NCBI GenBank assembly: GCA_016207165.1
Contig: JACQQD010000012.1
Location: 62,001 to 126,000 of the forward strand
Direction: 5' to 3'
Length of the DNA: 64,000 nt
Source of the DNA: Microcaldota archaeon
GTDB lineage: Archaea > Micrarchaeota > Micrarchaeia > Norongarragalinales > Norongarragalinaceae
Shown piece by piece: positions 31,398-40,594 of this stretch. Below the pieces are notes generated by a model, which saw only the letters and a program-made list of their open reading frames with translations, did not search any database and was not told the DNA's origin. The stretch's first letter is position 1, and each line of letters begins with the position of its first letter. The position numbers and the translations under genes were made by a program.

Positions 31398-31961
31398 ATG
31401 GCCGTGGAATTGGACGCCAACGCCTTCAAAGCGTTGTCTTCCGAAAGGCGAGTGGAAATCCTCAAAGCGCTCTCCAAAAAACCCAGGAGTCTCACGTCCC
31501 TGGCGCACGAACTGAAGTTGAGCGTGCAGGCCACCGACGAGCACCTTCGCAAACTGGAGTCCGCGGGACTGGTGCAAAAAAGCAAGCACGCCAAGTGGAC
31601 GTATTACGCGCTTGACGCGAAAGGCGCCGCGCTTTTGGCCCCCAACCGCCAACCCGTGTACGTGCTGTTGAGCATTTCGATTCTGCTGTTGGCCGCCGCG
31701 GGCTTGACGTGGCTGGATGGCGACCGCCTCGTCGCATACGCGGCACAAACGGGTGTCGCGGAAAGCAAGGCCGTCGCCCAGGACGCCGAGCCGCTGGCCG
31801 CCGCGGCGCCGGCGGAAGCATCCGACGCACGCACGGCGGAAATCCAAGCCGAAAGCGCGCCGACGCCATCCGGTTTTCCGTGGGCGTACGCGCTGGGTTT
31901 TTCGGGCTTCGCGTTTTTGTTGGCGGCCGTCATCGCGTGGCACCGGCAGAACCAGAACTGA
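31398..31961 (+). CDS. ArsR-like winged-helix protein with membrane tail
   Basis: A 187-aa protein: N-terminal ArsR-type winged helix (LSSERRVEILKALSKKPRSL, then SVQATDEHLRKLESAGLV, KWTYYALDAKG) and two C-terminal helices (residues 79-98 and about 163-182) joined by an Ala/Glu-rich loop of about 60 residues. A membrane-tethered transcription factor of a type frequent in archaea. It precedes two cation/proton antiporters by 68 bases and could regulate them; that link is inference. Confidence 0.82.
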   Translation: MAVELDANAFKALSSERRVEILKALSKKPRSLTSLAHELKLSVQATDEHLRKLESAGLVQKSKHAKWTYYALDAKGAALLAPNRQPVYVLLSISILLLAAAGLTWLDGDRLVAYAAQTGVAESKAVAQDAEPLAAAAPAEASDARTAEIQAESAPTPSGFPWAYALGFSGFAFLLAAVIAWHRQNQN

Positions 31962-32028
31962 ACGCTTGGATTGAACCGTGGAAATGCCCTGGCCTTGGAT
32001 TTAAAAGTTCGGGTTACTAAGTCAAGGC

Positions 32029-33282
32029 ATGGTTGAAGTTGGCATATTCCTGATTGGGGCCATCATTTTCATCGGATTCGTCGGGACGTACTTGTTTGAA
32101 CGCACCAAGATTCCCGACGTGCTTTTGCTGATGGTCATCGGCATCCTGTTGGGGCCGGTGTTTCGCATCGTCGACGTGAACTTTTTGTTTCCGTTGGCGC
32201 CGTTTTTCGGGGCCGTGGCCCTCATCGTCATCTTGTTTGACGGCGGCCTGAACATGAACTTGTTCAAAGTCATCGGCGAATTGGCGCCGGCAACCGTGTT
32301 CACGGTCTTATGTTTTCTGGGTTGCGTGGCGGCTACGGGAGCCATTTTGACGTGGGGATTCGGGTGGAACGTGTGGCACGCGCTTTTGCTGGGAGTCATT
32401 TTGGGCGGAACCGCCAGCAACGTCGTCATTCCCATCGTATCGAAATTGACGGTTTCCGATGAAACCAAGACCATCCTGAGCTTGGAGTCGGCTTTGAACG
32501 ACACGCTGACCATCGTGGGCGCCATCGCGTTGGTGGAAGTCATCGCCACGAACTCCGTGGACGTGCAAAGCGTGTCAAACGCCATTTTGGGCGCGTTTTC
32601 CATTGCCGCGGTGGCCGGCGTGGTGGCCGGCCTTGCGTGGCTTAAATTTTTGGAGTACTTCCACGAGAAAAGCTTCGGCTACATGCTGACGTTGGCGGCG
32701 TTGTTCGTCCTTTACGCCGCGGTGGAGTCCGTGAAGGCCAACGGAGCCATTGCCGTGCTGGTGTTTGGGTTGATTTTGGGCAGCTCCAACCAGTTGATGC
32801 GCTTCATCGACGGCAAGAAAAAGCCGTTGGAAATGGAGGGACCCCTCAAGCGGTTCCACACCGAAATCTCGTTTTTCATCCGCACGTTCTTCTTCGTGTA
32901 CACCGGCATCCTGCTTGACTTGACGGCCATTACGGGGCCGGTGGCCGTGGTTTCCCTGGCGGTGCTGGTCGGCCTTTTCGCGTCCCGCCGGCTCGTCGTG
33001 GAACTGTTTTCCCGGTTTTCCAGAAGAATTGAACCTTACAAGATGCTCATGACCGTCATGATGCCCAGGGGTTTGGCCATGGCGGTGTTGATTTCCATTC
33101 CCAGTTCGCGGGGAATCCAGGTGCCGGGCTTTGAAGCCATCGGCCTCTTGATTCTGCTTTTGACCAACCTCTTGGCGACCGTGGGAATTTTTGCGTACGA
33201 ACGCGGCAAAGGACTGGCGCGGCCCGCGCTTTTCTCGGGCGCATCGCGTCCCCGCGTGCTGAGCCAACGGGTGAAGCGATAA
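32029..33282 (+). CDS. Cation/proton antiporter, NhaP/CPA1 type
   Basis: A 417-aa membrane protein with about twelve helices: LLMVIGILLGPVFRIV, LFDGGLNMNL and the ion-site helix SLESALNDTLTIVGAIAL, where Asn-Asp is the CPA1 signature. Exchanges sodium or potassium for protons. Its stop directly abuts the start of the next antiporter gene (33283), so the two are made from one message. Confidence 0.88.
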   Translation: MVEVGIFLIGAIIFIGFVGTYLFERTKIPDVLLLMVIGILLGPVFRIVDVNFLFPLAPFFGAVALIVILFDGGLNMNLFKVIGELAPATVFTVLCFLGCVAATGAILTWGFGWNVWHALLLGVILGGTASNVVIPIVSKLTVSDETKTILSLESALNDTLTIVGAIALVEVIATNSVDVQSVSNAILGAFSIAAVAGVVAGLAWLKFLEYFHEKSFGYMLTLAALFVLYAAVESVKANGAIAVLVFGLILGSSNQLMRFIDGKKKPLEMEGPLKRFHTEISFFIRTFFFVYTGILLDLTAITGPVAVVSLAVLVGLFASRRLVVELFSRFSRRIEPYKMLMTVMMPRGLAMAVLISIPSSRGIQVPGFEAIGLLILLLTNLLATVGIFAYERGKGLARPALFSGASRPRVLSQRVKR

Positions 33283-34467
33283 ATGGCATCCCCTGGAGTT
33301 GACGTGTTATCCACCATCGAATTCCAGATCAGTTTGTTCTTGTTCGTGGCTTTGCTGGGGTACTTTATTTCCACGCGCATCGGACAAAGCGTGGTCATCG
33401 GCGAAATTTTCGTCGGCATCGTCGTGGGCCCAAGCATTTTAGGGTTGATCACGTACACGGACTTCATCCAGAATTTAGCGACGATGGGCGCCATCTTTTT
33501 GTTGTTCGTCGTCGGACTTCAAACCAAGTTCAAGGAAATCTACAACCTGCGCGCCATCGTGATTGCGTTAGTAGGAGTGGTGGTGCCGTGGATTGGCGGC
33601 TACGCCGTGGCGCAACTGTTCGGCTTTCCGGTGGGCCAAGCCATCTTCGTCGGAACCGCCATGACGGCCACATCCATCGCCATCACCGCGCAAGTGCTCA
33701 AAGAAATGGGTAAACTGGACACCCCGGCTGCCAACGCCATCATCGGCGCGGCCGTGATCGATGACGTGCTGGCGCTTTTGGCGCTGTCCCTCACCCGCGA
33801 GTTTTTGACCCACAGCATCGACGTGAACAGCATCGTAATCAGCATCGCCATCGCGTTTCTGTTCCTGTTTTTCGGAGTATTGCTTGGGACGCGCGTCATC
33901 AACCCGTATTTGGAGCGGTTTGACAAGTGGGCCAACAAGCACGGCGTGGAAAAAGCCACGTTTTTGGCCGCCATCGCCTTTGCCTTTGCGTATGCCTTGG
34001 TGGCTGAAGTCGTGGGCCTTTCTGCAATCGTGGGCGCCTTCATTGCCGGAGTATCCCTGGAGTCTCTCAAGATCCACAGCTACCGGGAAGGATCGGAGTA
34101 TCTGGAAGCCATCTTCGCGGCCATCTTCTTTGTGTCTCTCGGCGTCCTTTTGGATGCGTCGGCGTTGGCTTCCGTGGCGCCGTTCATCATCGCCTTAACG
34201 TTGGTGGCCATTGTAACAAAGGCCATTGGTTGCGGCGTTCCGGCACGGCTCATGGGACTGAACACGACGGAATCCATGATCGTGGGCCTTGGCATGGTGC
34301 CGCGAGGCGAAATCGCCATCATCGCCGCCTTGATCGGCTTGACGCAGGGATTCATCACCCAGGAAATCTATTCCGCCGTAATCGTGGTCAGCTTGTTAAC
34401 GACCATCGTGACCCCCATCTTTATCGGCCGGCTTTTTGAGTCCAAGGCTTACAAAGTCAAAGCGTAG
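33283..34467 (+). CDS. Cation/proton antiporter, KefB/NapA (CPA2) type
   Basis: A 394-aa membrane protein with about twelve helices. The Asp-Asp pair in AAVIDDVLALLAL is the CPA2 electrogenic signature; GEIFVGIVVGPSILGL and GMVPRGEIAIIAALIG are also typical. No C-terminal TrkA domain. Starts immediately after the NhaP-type stop with no gap. Confidence 0.88.
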   Translation: MASPGVDVLSTIEFQISLFLFVALLGYFISTRIGQSVVIGEIFVGIVVGPSILGLITYTDFIQNLATMGAIFLLFVVGLQTKFKEIYNLRAIVIALVGVVVPWIGGYAVAQLFGFPVGQAIFVGTAMTATSIAITAQVLKEMGKLDTPAANAIIGAAVIDDVLALLALSLTREFLTHSIDVNSIVISIAIAFLFLFFGVLLGTRVINPYLERFDKWANKHGVEKATFLAAIAFAFAYALVAEVVGLSAIVGAFIAGVSLESLKIHSYREGSEYLEAIFAAIFFVSLGVLLDASALASVAPFIIALTLVAIVTKAIGCGVPARLMGLNTTESMIVGLGMVPRGEIAIIAALIGLTQGFITQEIYSAVIVVSLLTTIVTPIFIGRLFESKAYKVKA

Positions 34468-34475
34468 ACCGGATT

Positions 34476-34625
34476 TCAGAAAATGGGTGCACCGCTTAGA
34501 AAGCCGTTCATGTGCAGCAACCCGTAGACGGTGCCGAAAAACAGAACGAAATTTTCAGGCGATATGTCGCCAGTGACCGCTAAAAGCGCGGTGATGGCAA
34601 AAAGGATCTTGAAGTACAGGTCCAT
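34476..34625 (-). CDS. Small hydrophobic protein, 49 aa
   Basis: Reads MDLYFKILFAITALLAVTG then DISPENFVLFFGTVYGLLHM and a short tail ending SGAPIF; two short hydrophobic segments. A TATA-like sequence (AATAAAAAC on the minus strand, about 34645) lies about 25 bases upstream. Unknown function. Confidence 0.5.
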   Translation of the reverse strand: MDLYFKILFAITALLAVTGDISPENFVLFFGTVYGLLHMNGFLSGAPIF

Positions 34626-34674
34626 AACGGAAAACCTGGAAAGACCAGTTTTTATTCATTTTGAAGTGGTAAAT

Positions 34675-34872
34675 TCGGCTGGTTTTCGTGGACGAGGTGG
34701 ACGGAAGCGTTTCCAAGTCCAGGGTTTCGCGGACGCGTTTCTCGGCGGCCTGCAACAAGGCTTGCGGACCGGGTTTGGGGACCCCTTATTGTCGACGCCT
34801 TGCACCCAAACCACGCCCACATGCAACGCCCGAAAAACGCCGAAAAATCGCCGGATCGATGCGAAACTCCAT
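34675..34872 (-). pseudogene. Frameshifted B3/4-domain gene (PheT-related)
   Basis: On the minus strand ATG 34872 begins MEFRIDPAIFRRFSG; after a frame change the text reads HVGVVWVQGVDNKGS; after another, ALLQAAEKRVRETLDLETLP. Together these reproduce the start of standalone B3/4-domain proteins, which resemble the editing region of phenylalanyl-tRNA synthetase beta. At least two frameshifts and loss of the C-terminal part make it a pseudogene. A promoter-like TTTAATAGG remains upstream (about 34905-34913). Confidence 0.6.
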
Positions 34873-34945
34873 ACGATTGCTTCCCCGCATTCTTGCGGCT
34901 TGAAACCTATTAAAGCGTGGCCCGCGTTGTTCAATCCGGTTTTCC

Positions 34946-37639
34946 ATGACGCTATTTCACGCGAAAAAGGTTGCCGAGGCGTTTTCGGACCTGGAATCTG
35001 GACCGGAAGGGTTGAGCGAAAAAGAAGCTGAAAAACGCCTCCGGCGCTTCGGCCCCAACGAAATCGCTTCCAAGAAAAAGGCCACGGCGCCCCGCATTTT
35101 TTTGGCCCAGTTCACCAACCCCCTCATCGTGCTTTTGGTGTTCGCCGGCTTGCTTTCGTTAGCGCTGGGCGAAGAAGTGGAGGCATCCGCCATTTTCGGC
35201 ATCATCATCCTGAACGTCGCGCTAGGCTTCCACCAAGAGTTTCGCGCCGAAAAGGCGTTGGAAGCGCTGGAAAAGATTTCGGCGCCGGAGGCCAACGTCG
35301 TTCGCGACGGCAAACCGATGCGCATTGCGGCCAGCCAAATCGTTTCCGGCGACGTCCTGGTCTTGGAAGCCGGAGACATCGTGGCCGCCGACGCGCGGGT
35401 GCTGGAAGCCCAGTTTTTGCAGGTGGACCAAGCGGCCTTGACGGGCGAATCCATGCCATCGGCCAAGACATCCAACGTGTTGGCCTCCAAAAGGCCCTTG
35501 GCGGACCAGAAAAACATGGTGTTTCGCGGCACGACCGTCACGTACGGCAAAGGCCGGGCGCTGGCTGTGGCCACAGGCTCCAACACTGAATTCGGAAAAA
35601 TCGCGTCGTCGCTTTCAGAGACCAAAGACGAGCCCACGCCGCTGGAGCGGAAGTTCTCGCAGTTAACCAAGCAAATCGGCGTGATGGCGGGCGGACTGGT
35701 GGCCGCGGTCTTCATCTTGGGAAGCCTCCAAGGCAGCCTGTCCGTGGAACAAATGCTCTTGTTTTCGCTGGCGTTGACGGTTTCGACCATCCCCAGTTCG
35801 TTGCCCATCATCGTCACAGTGAGTTTGTCGTTGGGAGCCCACCACCTGGCCCAAAAAAACATGCTCGTCAAGAAATTGACGGCCGCCGAAAGCCTAGGCT
35901 CCGTAACCGTCATTTGTTCAGATAAGACCGGGACGCTGACGAAAAACGAGATGACGGTGACCAAGCTTTACGCCAACGGCACCACGTACGACGTGAGCGG
36001 GTCAGGCTACGCACCCCACGGATCCATTTCCGCGGAAGGCCGGGCCGCCAACGCCAAAAGCCTCGAGCCCCTGTTCTTGGCGGCGTACCTGTGCAACAAC
36101 GCCGACTTGCAGCAAAGCGGTTCCACGTACAAGATCGCCGGCGACCCCACGGAAGGCGCCTTGGTGGTATTGGCCAGAAAAGCGGGGTTGCACGCCACGG
36201 AACTCAAGACGCGCTTGGAACGCTTGGAAGAACTGCCATTTGACTCCGACCGAAAACGCATGACCGTCATCTACGAGAACCGCAGGAGCAAGAGGAAGGA
36301 GGCGTTCGTCAAGGGCGCGCCGGATTTGCTTCTCCGACACTGCACGCACGTGTTGGAGAACGGCAGGCCACGGAAACTCACGCCCAAAGACCGAAAGGAA
36401 ATCCTGGCGCAAAACCACGTCTTCGGGCAAAACGCATTGAGGGTGTTGGCGCTGGCGTGGCGTGACGTCTCCAACATCAGGAAACCAACCGTCCAGGACG
36501 TGGAGAAAGACTTGGTTTTCTTGGGTTTGGCCGGCATGATGGACCCGCCGCGAGAGGAAGTGCCTTACGCCGTCAAGCGCTGCAATTCCGCCGGCATTTC
36601 CGTCTTGGTCATCACCGGCGACCATCCGACCACAGCCAAAGCCGTGGCCCGCGACATTGGCGTGTTCCGGGACGGCGACGGCATGCTCACCGGGGAACAA
36701 CTCGATGAAATGACGGACGCAAAATTGGACGAATGCATTTCAACGGTTCGCATCATCGCCCGGGCGCTCCCCATCCAGAAACTGCGCGTCGTGGAAGCAT
36801 TGCAACGAAAAGGCCACGTGGTGGCCATGACGGGCGACGGCGTGAACGACGCGCCAGCGTTAAAGAAAGCCGACATCGGAGTGGCCATGGGCAAGACGGG
36901 AACGGACGTGGCCAAGGAAGCGGCCAAGACCCAGTTGGTGGACGACAACTTCGCCAGCATCGTCAACGCCGTGGCCGAGGGACGCAACATTTACGACAAG
37001 ATCATCAAGTCCGCCAAATACCTGCTGTCCTGCAACACCGGCGAAATCGTTTCGGTGTTCACCGCGATCCTGCTTCGCTTCCCGTTGCCGCTTTTGCCCC
37101 TCCAACTGCTTTTGATGAACTTGTTGACCGACGAACTGCCGGCCCTGGGATTGGGCACCGAGGGCGCGGAAAAAGACGTCATGGAGCGAAAACCCAGAGA
37201 CCCCAAGGCCACGCCGTTGGGAACGACGGCGTTCGCCTCGATTTTGCTGTTCGGCGCCGTCATGGCCGTCGGCACGCTTTTCATGTTCCAGCAGTTCCTC
37301 GGCGAGAGCCTGGCCAAGGCGCAGACCGCCGCGTTTACCACCCTGGTCTTATTCCAATTGTTCGCCGTTCTGTCCAGCCGGTCAAGCCAGGTCCTGCACA
37401 AGCTGAACCCATTGACCAACAAGAACCTGCTTGCCGGCATTCTGGCGTCTTTAACCATTCAGGTTACCGTGGTGCATTACGGACCCCTGCAAGCCATTTT
37501 CGGCACCGTGGACTTGGAGATAGGGGAATGGCTGTTTATTGCGGGAGTGGCCAGCCTAGGCTTTTTGGCCATGGAGGTCAGCAAGGCCCTCACCCAATAC
37601 CTGGAAAACCCGCAACGAATTAAAGCGCTTTCGCCGTAG
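34946..37639 (+). CDS. P-type cation-transporting ATPase (P2-like)
   Basis: An 897-aa pump: N-terminal cation-ATPase domain, TGES in the actuator domain (ALTGESMPSAK), phosphorylation site CSDKTGTLTKNEMTV, and the hinge MTGDGVNDAPALKKADIGVAMG. M5 (NTGEIVSVF) and M6 (MNLLTDELPALGLG) retain the Asn, Glu, Thr and Asp of calcium pumps. In M4 the usual PEGLP is PSSLP, so one calcium ligand is missing and the transported ion is uncertain. Probably exports Ca2+, Mn2+ or Na+. Confidence 0.9.
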   Translation: MTLFHAKKVAEAFSDLESGPEGLSEKEAEKRLRRFGPNEIASKKKATAPRIFLAQFTNPLIVLLVFAGLLSLALGEEVEASAIFGIIILNVALGFHQEFRAEKALEALEKISAPEANVVRDGKPMRIAASQIVSGDVLVLEAGDIVAADARVLEAQFLQVDQAALTGESMPSAKTSNVLASKRPLADQKNMVFRGTTVTYGKGRALAVATGSNTEFGKIASSLSETKDEPTPLERKFSQLTKQIGVMAGGLVAAVFILGSLQGSLSVEQMLLFSLALTVSTIPSSLPIIVTVSLSLGAHHLAQKNMLVKKLTAAESLGSVTVICSDKTGTLTKNEMTVTKLYANGTTYDVSGSGYAPHGSISAEGRAANAKSLEPLFLAAYLCNNADLQQSGSTYKIAGDPTEGALVVLARKAGLHATELKTRLERLEELPFDSDRKRMTVIYENRRSKRKEAFVKGAPDLLLRHCTHVLENGRPRKLTPKDRKEILAQNHVFGQNALRVLALAWRDVSNIRKPTVQDVEKDLVFLGLAGMMDPPREEVPYAVKRCNSAGISVLVITGDHPTTAKAVARDIGVFRDGDGMLTGEQLDEMTDAKLDECISTVRIIARALPIQKLRVVEALQRKGHVVAMTGDGVNDAPALKKADIGVAMGKTGTDVAKEAAKTQLVDDNFASIVNAVAEGRNIYDKIIKSAKYLLSCNTGEIVSVFTAILLRFPLPLLPLQLLLMNLLTDELPALGLGTEGAEKDVMERKPRDPKATPLGTTAFASILLFGAVMAVGTLFMFQQFLGESLAKAQTAAFTTLVLFQLFAVLSSRSSQVLHKLNPLTNKNLLAGILASLTIQVTVVHYGPLQAIFGTVDLEIGEWLFIAGVASLGFLAMEVSKALTQYLENPQRIKALSP

Positions 37640-37648
37640 TTGGTGGGC

Positions 37649-38134
37649 ATGGCACGCATACCCCTGGAACAGGCGCGATTGCGGGAAGTCGGACTTCACG
37701 CCGAATTCGAGGAATTGTCCCGCCGCCAGCAACGCGAGGGACTCTTCGAGCGCGGGCAACGCGAAAAAGCCGTGGCCCAAGAAGCCATGGCCGCCCGCGA
37801 CGTCCGCATCTGGCTGGAATTTCAGGAACAAGAACGGCAAGCCGAAGCGCTTCGGGAACAAGAAGAGTTTCAACGAATGTTCGCACGCACGGAACTGGAA
37901 AGAAAATTGAGCGAGGCCTTCGACCAATCCATCGCACGAGAGCACCTGAAGCTAATCGAGGGGGAAATCAGAAACCACCCACAAACACGCAAGTTCCTGC
38001 AGTCCTCGCCCGTCAACGCCGATGGCCGTCGTGTTTTCGTCCACCCGGAAGCCGTGAAATGGGCGTTGTGGGCCGCAGGACACCGGCAAAAACTGCTGGA
38101 ACGCTTAATGAAAGCGGGGGATAAAGCCGCATGA
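37649..38134 (+). CDS. Charged coiled-coil protein, 161 aa, unknown
   Basis: Almost entirely helical and rich in Gln, Glu and Arg up to residue 105; a conserved-looking C-terminal block VFVHPEAVKWALWAAGHRQ follows. ATG 37649 is preceded by GGTGGG. It overlaps the pgk start by four bases (ATGA), hence translational coupling. No family recognised. Confidence 0.55.
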   Translation: MARIPLEQARLREVGLHAEFEELSRRQQREGLFERGQREKAVAQEAMAARDVRIWLEFQEQERQAEALREQEEFQRMFARTELERKLSEAFDQSIAREHLKLIEGEIRNHPQTRKFLQSSPVNADGRRVFVHPEAVKWALWAAGHRQKLLERLMKAGDKAA

Positions 38135-39381
38135 CTCAGAAAGAATTCTTGACCATGGACGACTTTCAACCGGAAGGAAAAACCGTGTTGTTGCGCGTGG
38201 ACATCAACTCCGCCATCGAAAACGGCAAGATCCAGGATTCACAGCGCATGGCCGCCCACGCGCAAACCATCGCGGAGTTGTCGGGCAAAAACGCCAAAGT
38301 CGTGGTACTGGCGCACCAGGGAAGGCCGGACAAAAAAGACTTTCTGCGGTTGGACCAACACGCCAAACTATTGCAAAAACACGTCAAACGCCAAGTCCGC
38401 CACGTCCACGACGTGTCCGGAAAAGAAACGCTTAAACGCATCCGGAAAATGGCGAACGGCAAAATCGTACTGCTTGAGAACGTGCGCATGCTTTCCGAAG
38501 AGGAACTGGACTCCAAGAAAAAAGCGTTCAAGGACATGCTTTTCGTCCAAGAGCTCTCGTCGGTCTGCGACGTGTTCGTCAACGACGCCTTTTCCGTGGC
38601 GCACCGCGCCCAGGCCTCCAACATCGGCTTCGCGGAAACCCTGCCTTCCTACGCCGGCCGCGTCATGCAGCGAGAATACGAAGCCATCCAGAAAGCCACC
38701 CGCCACGCCGCCAAGCCCCGCATCCACTTGTTGGGCGGCGGAAAACCCGACGAACCGCTGGCGTTGATGGAGTACGCCCTGCAGAACGGAAAAGCCGACC
38801 GCATCCTGACGTCCGGGGTCCTCGGCGAACTCTGTTTGTTGGCGAAAGGAAGGAAACTCGGCCCCAAGGAAAAATGGCTGGACCAAGAAGGGTATTTGGC
38901 GTATTTGCCGCGCGTGGCCAAGCTGGTGGAACAATTCGGGGACGCCATCGACGTTCCCGGCGACTTTGCGTACGCCGACGCCGACGGCATCCGCGTGGAA
39001 GTCAAACTCGAAGAATTGCCGTCCACCGAAAAACCGGTGTTTGACATCGGCTCCAACACCGCCTCCGCGTACGCCCGCGAAATCCGAACCGCCCAAACCG
39101 TTTACTTGAAAGGCCCCGTCGGAAAATACGAGGAAAAAGCCTTTGAACTGGGCACCCGACGCATGTTGGAGGCCATGACGGAGTGCAAGGGATTCACGTT
39201 GTTAGGCGGCGGACACACCATCACCGCGATTGAGAAATTCGGTTTCCCCTTCAAGAAGTTCTCGCACGTGTCCTTGGCCGGCGGCGCGCTTTTGGAAATG
39301 CTTCAAGGCAAACCCCTCCCCGCCTTGGAGGCCCTCAAAGCCTCGGCGCGCCAGGTCGCCTACGCCCAGAAAAGCGGTTAA
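38131..39381 (+). CDS. pgk: Phosphoglycerate kinase
   Basis: Transfers phosphate between 1,3-bisphosphoglycerate and ADP. The 416-aa protein has VLLRVDINSAIENGKI, VVLAHQGRPDKKDFLRL, DVFVNDAFSVAHRAQAS, HLLGGGKPDEPLA, FDIGSNTASAYA and TLLGGGHTITAIEKFG. It is of the archaeal type (Ile-Asn-Ser in place of the bacterial DxNVP). Coupled to the coiled-coil gene before it; no other glycolytic gene is adjacent. Confidence 0.95.
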   Translation: MTQKEFLTMDDFQPEGKTVLLRVDINSAIENGKIQDSQRMAAHAQTIAELSGKNAKVVVLAHQGRPDKKDFLRLDQHAKLLQKHVKRQVRHVHDVSGKETLKRIRKMANGKIVLLENVRMLSEEELDSKKKAFKDMLFVQELSSVCDVFVNDAFSVAHRAQASNIGFAETLPSYAGRVMQREYEAIQKATRHAAKPRIHLLGGGKPDEPLALMEYALQNGKADRILTSGVLGELCLLAKGRKLGPKEKWLDQEGYLAYLPRVAKLVEQFGDAIDVPGDFAYADADGIRVEVKLEELPSTEKPVFDIGSNTASAYAREIRTAQTVYLKGPVGKYEEKAFELGTRRMLEAMTECKGFTLLGGGHTITAIEKFGFPFKKFSHVSLAGGALLEMLQGKPLPALEALKASARQVAYAQKSG

Positions 39382-39405
39382 AGAAAGAAAAACATTCATT
39401 CACCC

Positions 39406-39576
39406 ATGGAAAAAATCAGTTCGTTCACCCGGCTCTTGTTTTCCGTCATGATCGGGTTGCTCTTGTTGTTAGGCGCATGGGATGACGCCTCCTTCATTTT
39501 GGCCTTGGTCGTCGGCGGCCTCATCATCGCCTACATCAACGGTTACGAATTGCCGCATTCCGTCTGGGAATCGTAG
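39406..39576 (+). CDS. Small membrane protein, 56 aa
   Basis: MEKISSFTRLLFSVMIGLLL continues into a first helix, then ASFILALVVGGLIIAYI forms a second; ends YELPHSVWES. It follows pgk by 24 bases. Unknown function. Confidence 0.55.
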   Translation: MEKISSFTRLLFSVMIGLLLLLGAWDDASFILALVVGGLIIAYINGYELPHSVWES

Positions 39577-39638
39577 AACCGCAGAAAAGGCAAAACAAGG
39601 GAAAGCTAGCTTTATTACTCGTTGACGAATAGGAATTT

Positions 39639-40418
39639 ATGAACCCGCTTCAAGAAAACGCACGCGCTCACGAAAAGCGTATAGGCCCACTGCTGGGAAC
39701 GGAAAGCGCCATAAGGGCATCCCATTACTACTTGTTTGCAGGCGAAGTGGACAAAGCCATCGATGCCGTAGAAAAAGCAGCGCAACTCAAACGGAAGAAC
39801 CCAATTCTTCACGGCATCGCCACGCTTCTTGGGAAAGCATCGTTTCAAACCCTGTTTTCAAGTGAAGACAGAGAATACTTTCGACGCCACACGGCACCCT
39901 ACTTGAAAGAAAACGTATGGGTGCAGTTGCTTCAAAAGCATCGTGACAAGTTACCTGCCATTGTGTTAAGTATCATTAAAGACAAAACGCTTCAAGCAAG
40001 AGTACAGCAAGTAGTCCAAAAAATCATCCGCGAAAACCTAGAGGAGTCTGGTGATCCATTTGAGATCCACCGGCATGCCCGAATTCCAGCGGAGCTACAG
40101 TACGCGGCATGGTTGGAGGACTGGCAATCCAACCGAGGAAGGCAACCTCCCAACGAACTAAAGGAAACAGAAATTCAGCGAAACCTGGAAAGGCAAAGCG
40201 AGTTTTTCGGGCAAGGACCAGTGCCACCAGACTACTTCGGCTACATCCTCAAGCGGAGTCCACAACAAATCCTCGAAACCAACAGAATCAATCCAGTCCC
40301 AAATCAAAGCACACTCGAGAGACTATTCAACGATACGCATCCAGAAACACGAGTTTCAAAAAGACTCGTTGAAATCGTGAAGACCACGGGGTTCCTGATA
40401 AAGAAGCACATGCCATAG
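39639..40418 (+). CDS. Orphan protein, 259 aa, AT-richer than its surroundings
   Basis: Not recognised. Helical N-terminal part with a possible repeat-like segment (YYLFAGEVDKAIDAVEKAAQ), then charged residues. The codon third positions carry visibly more A/T than flanking genes, so recent acquisition is possible. The following 40419-40594 gap contains a small inverted repeat (TACC/GGTA at 40425-40435) and the pyrH promoter. Confidence 0.5.
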   Translation: MNPLQENARAHEKRIGPLLGTESAIRASHYYLFAGEVDKAIDAVEKAAQLKRKNPILHGIATLLGKASFQTLFSSEDREYFRRHTAPYLKENVWVQLLQKHRDKLPAIVLSIIKDKTLQARVQQVVQKIIRENLEESGDPFEIHRHARIPAELQYAAWLEDWQSNRGRQPPNELKETEIQRNLERQSEFFGQGPVPPDYFGYILKRSPQQILETNRINPVPNQSTLERLFNDTHPETRVSKRLVEIVKTTGFLIKKHMP

Positions 40419-40560
40419 CCGCGTACCTCTGGTACGGAGGCCACGGCCAAGGAATATCCTCGCTTCCCATGGCGGTTTACATGCATCGGATGGCGGGATT
40501 CACTTAAACGTCTTCGGACCCGGGCTTAGAAACAGCAAGCACGCACTTCCGTCCACCACA

Positions 40561-40569
40561 TTTATAGCA
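40561..40569 (+). promoter_or_regulatory. TATA box for pyrH
   Basis: TTTATAGCA lies 26 bases before ATG 40595. Confidence 0.5.
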
Positions 40570-40594
40570 TGGAATTGCCTGAAACCATTCAACC

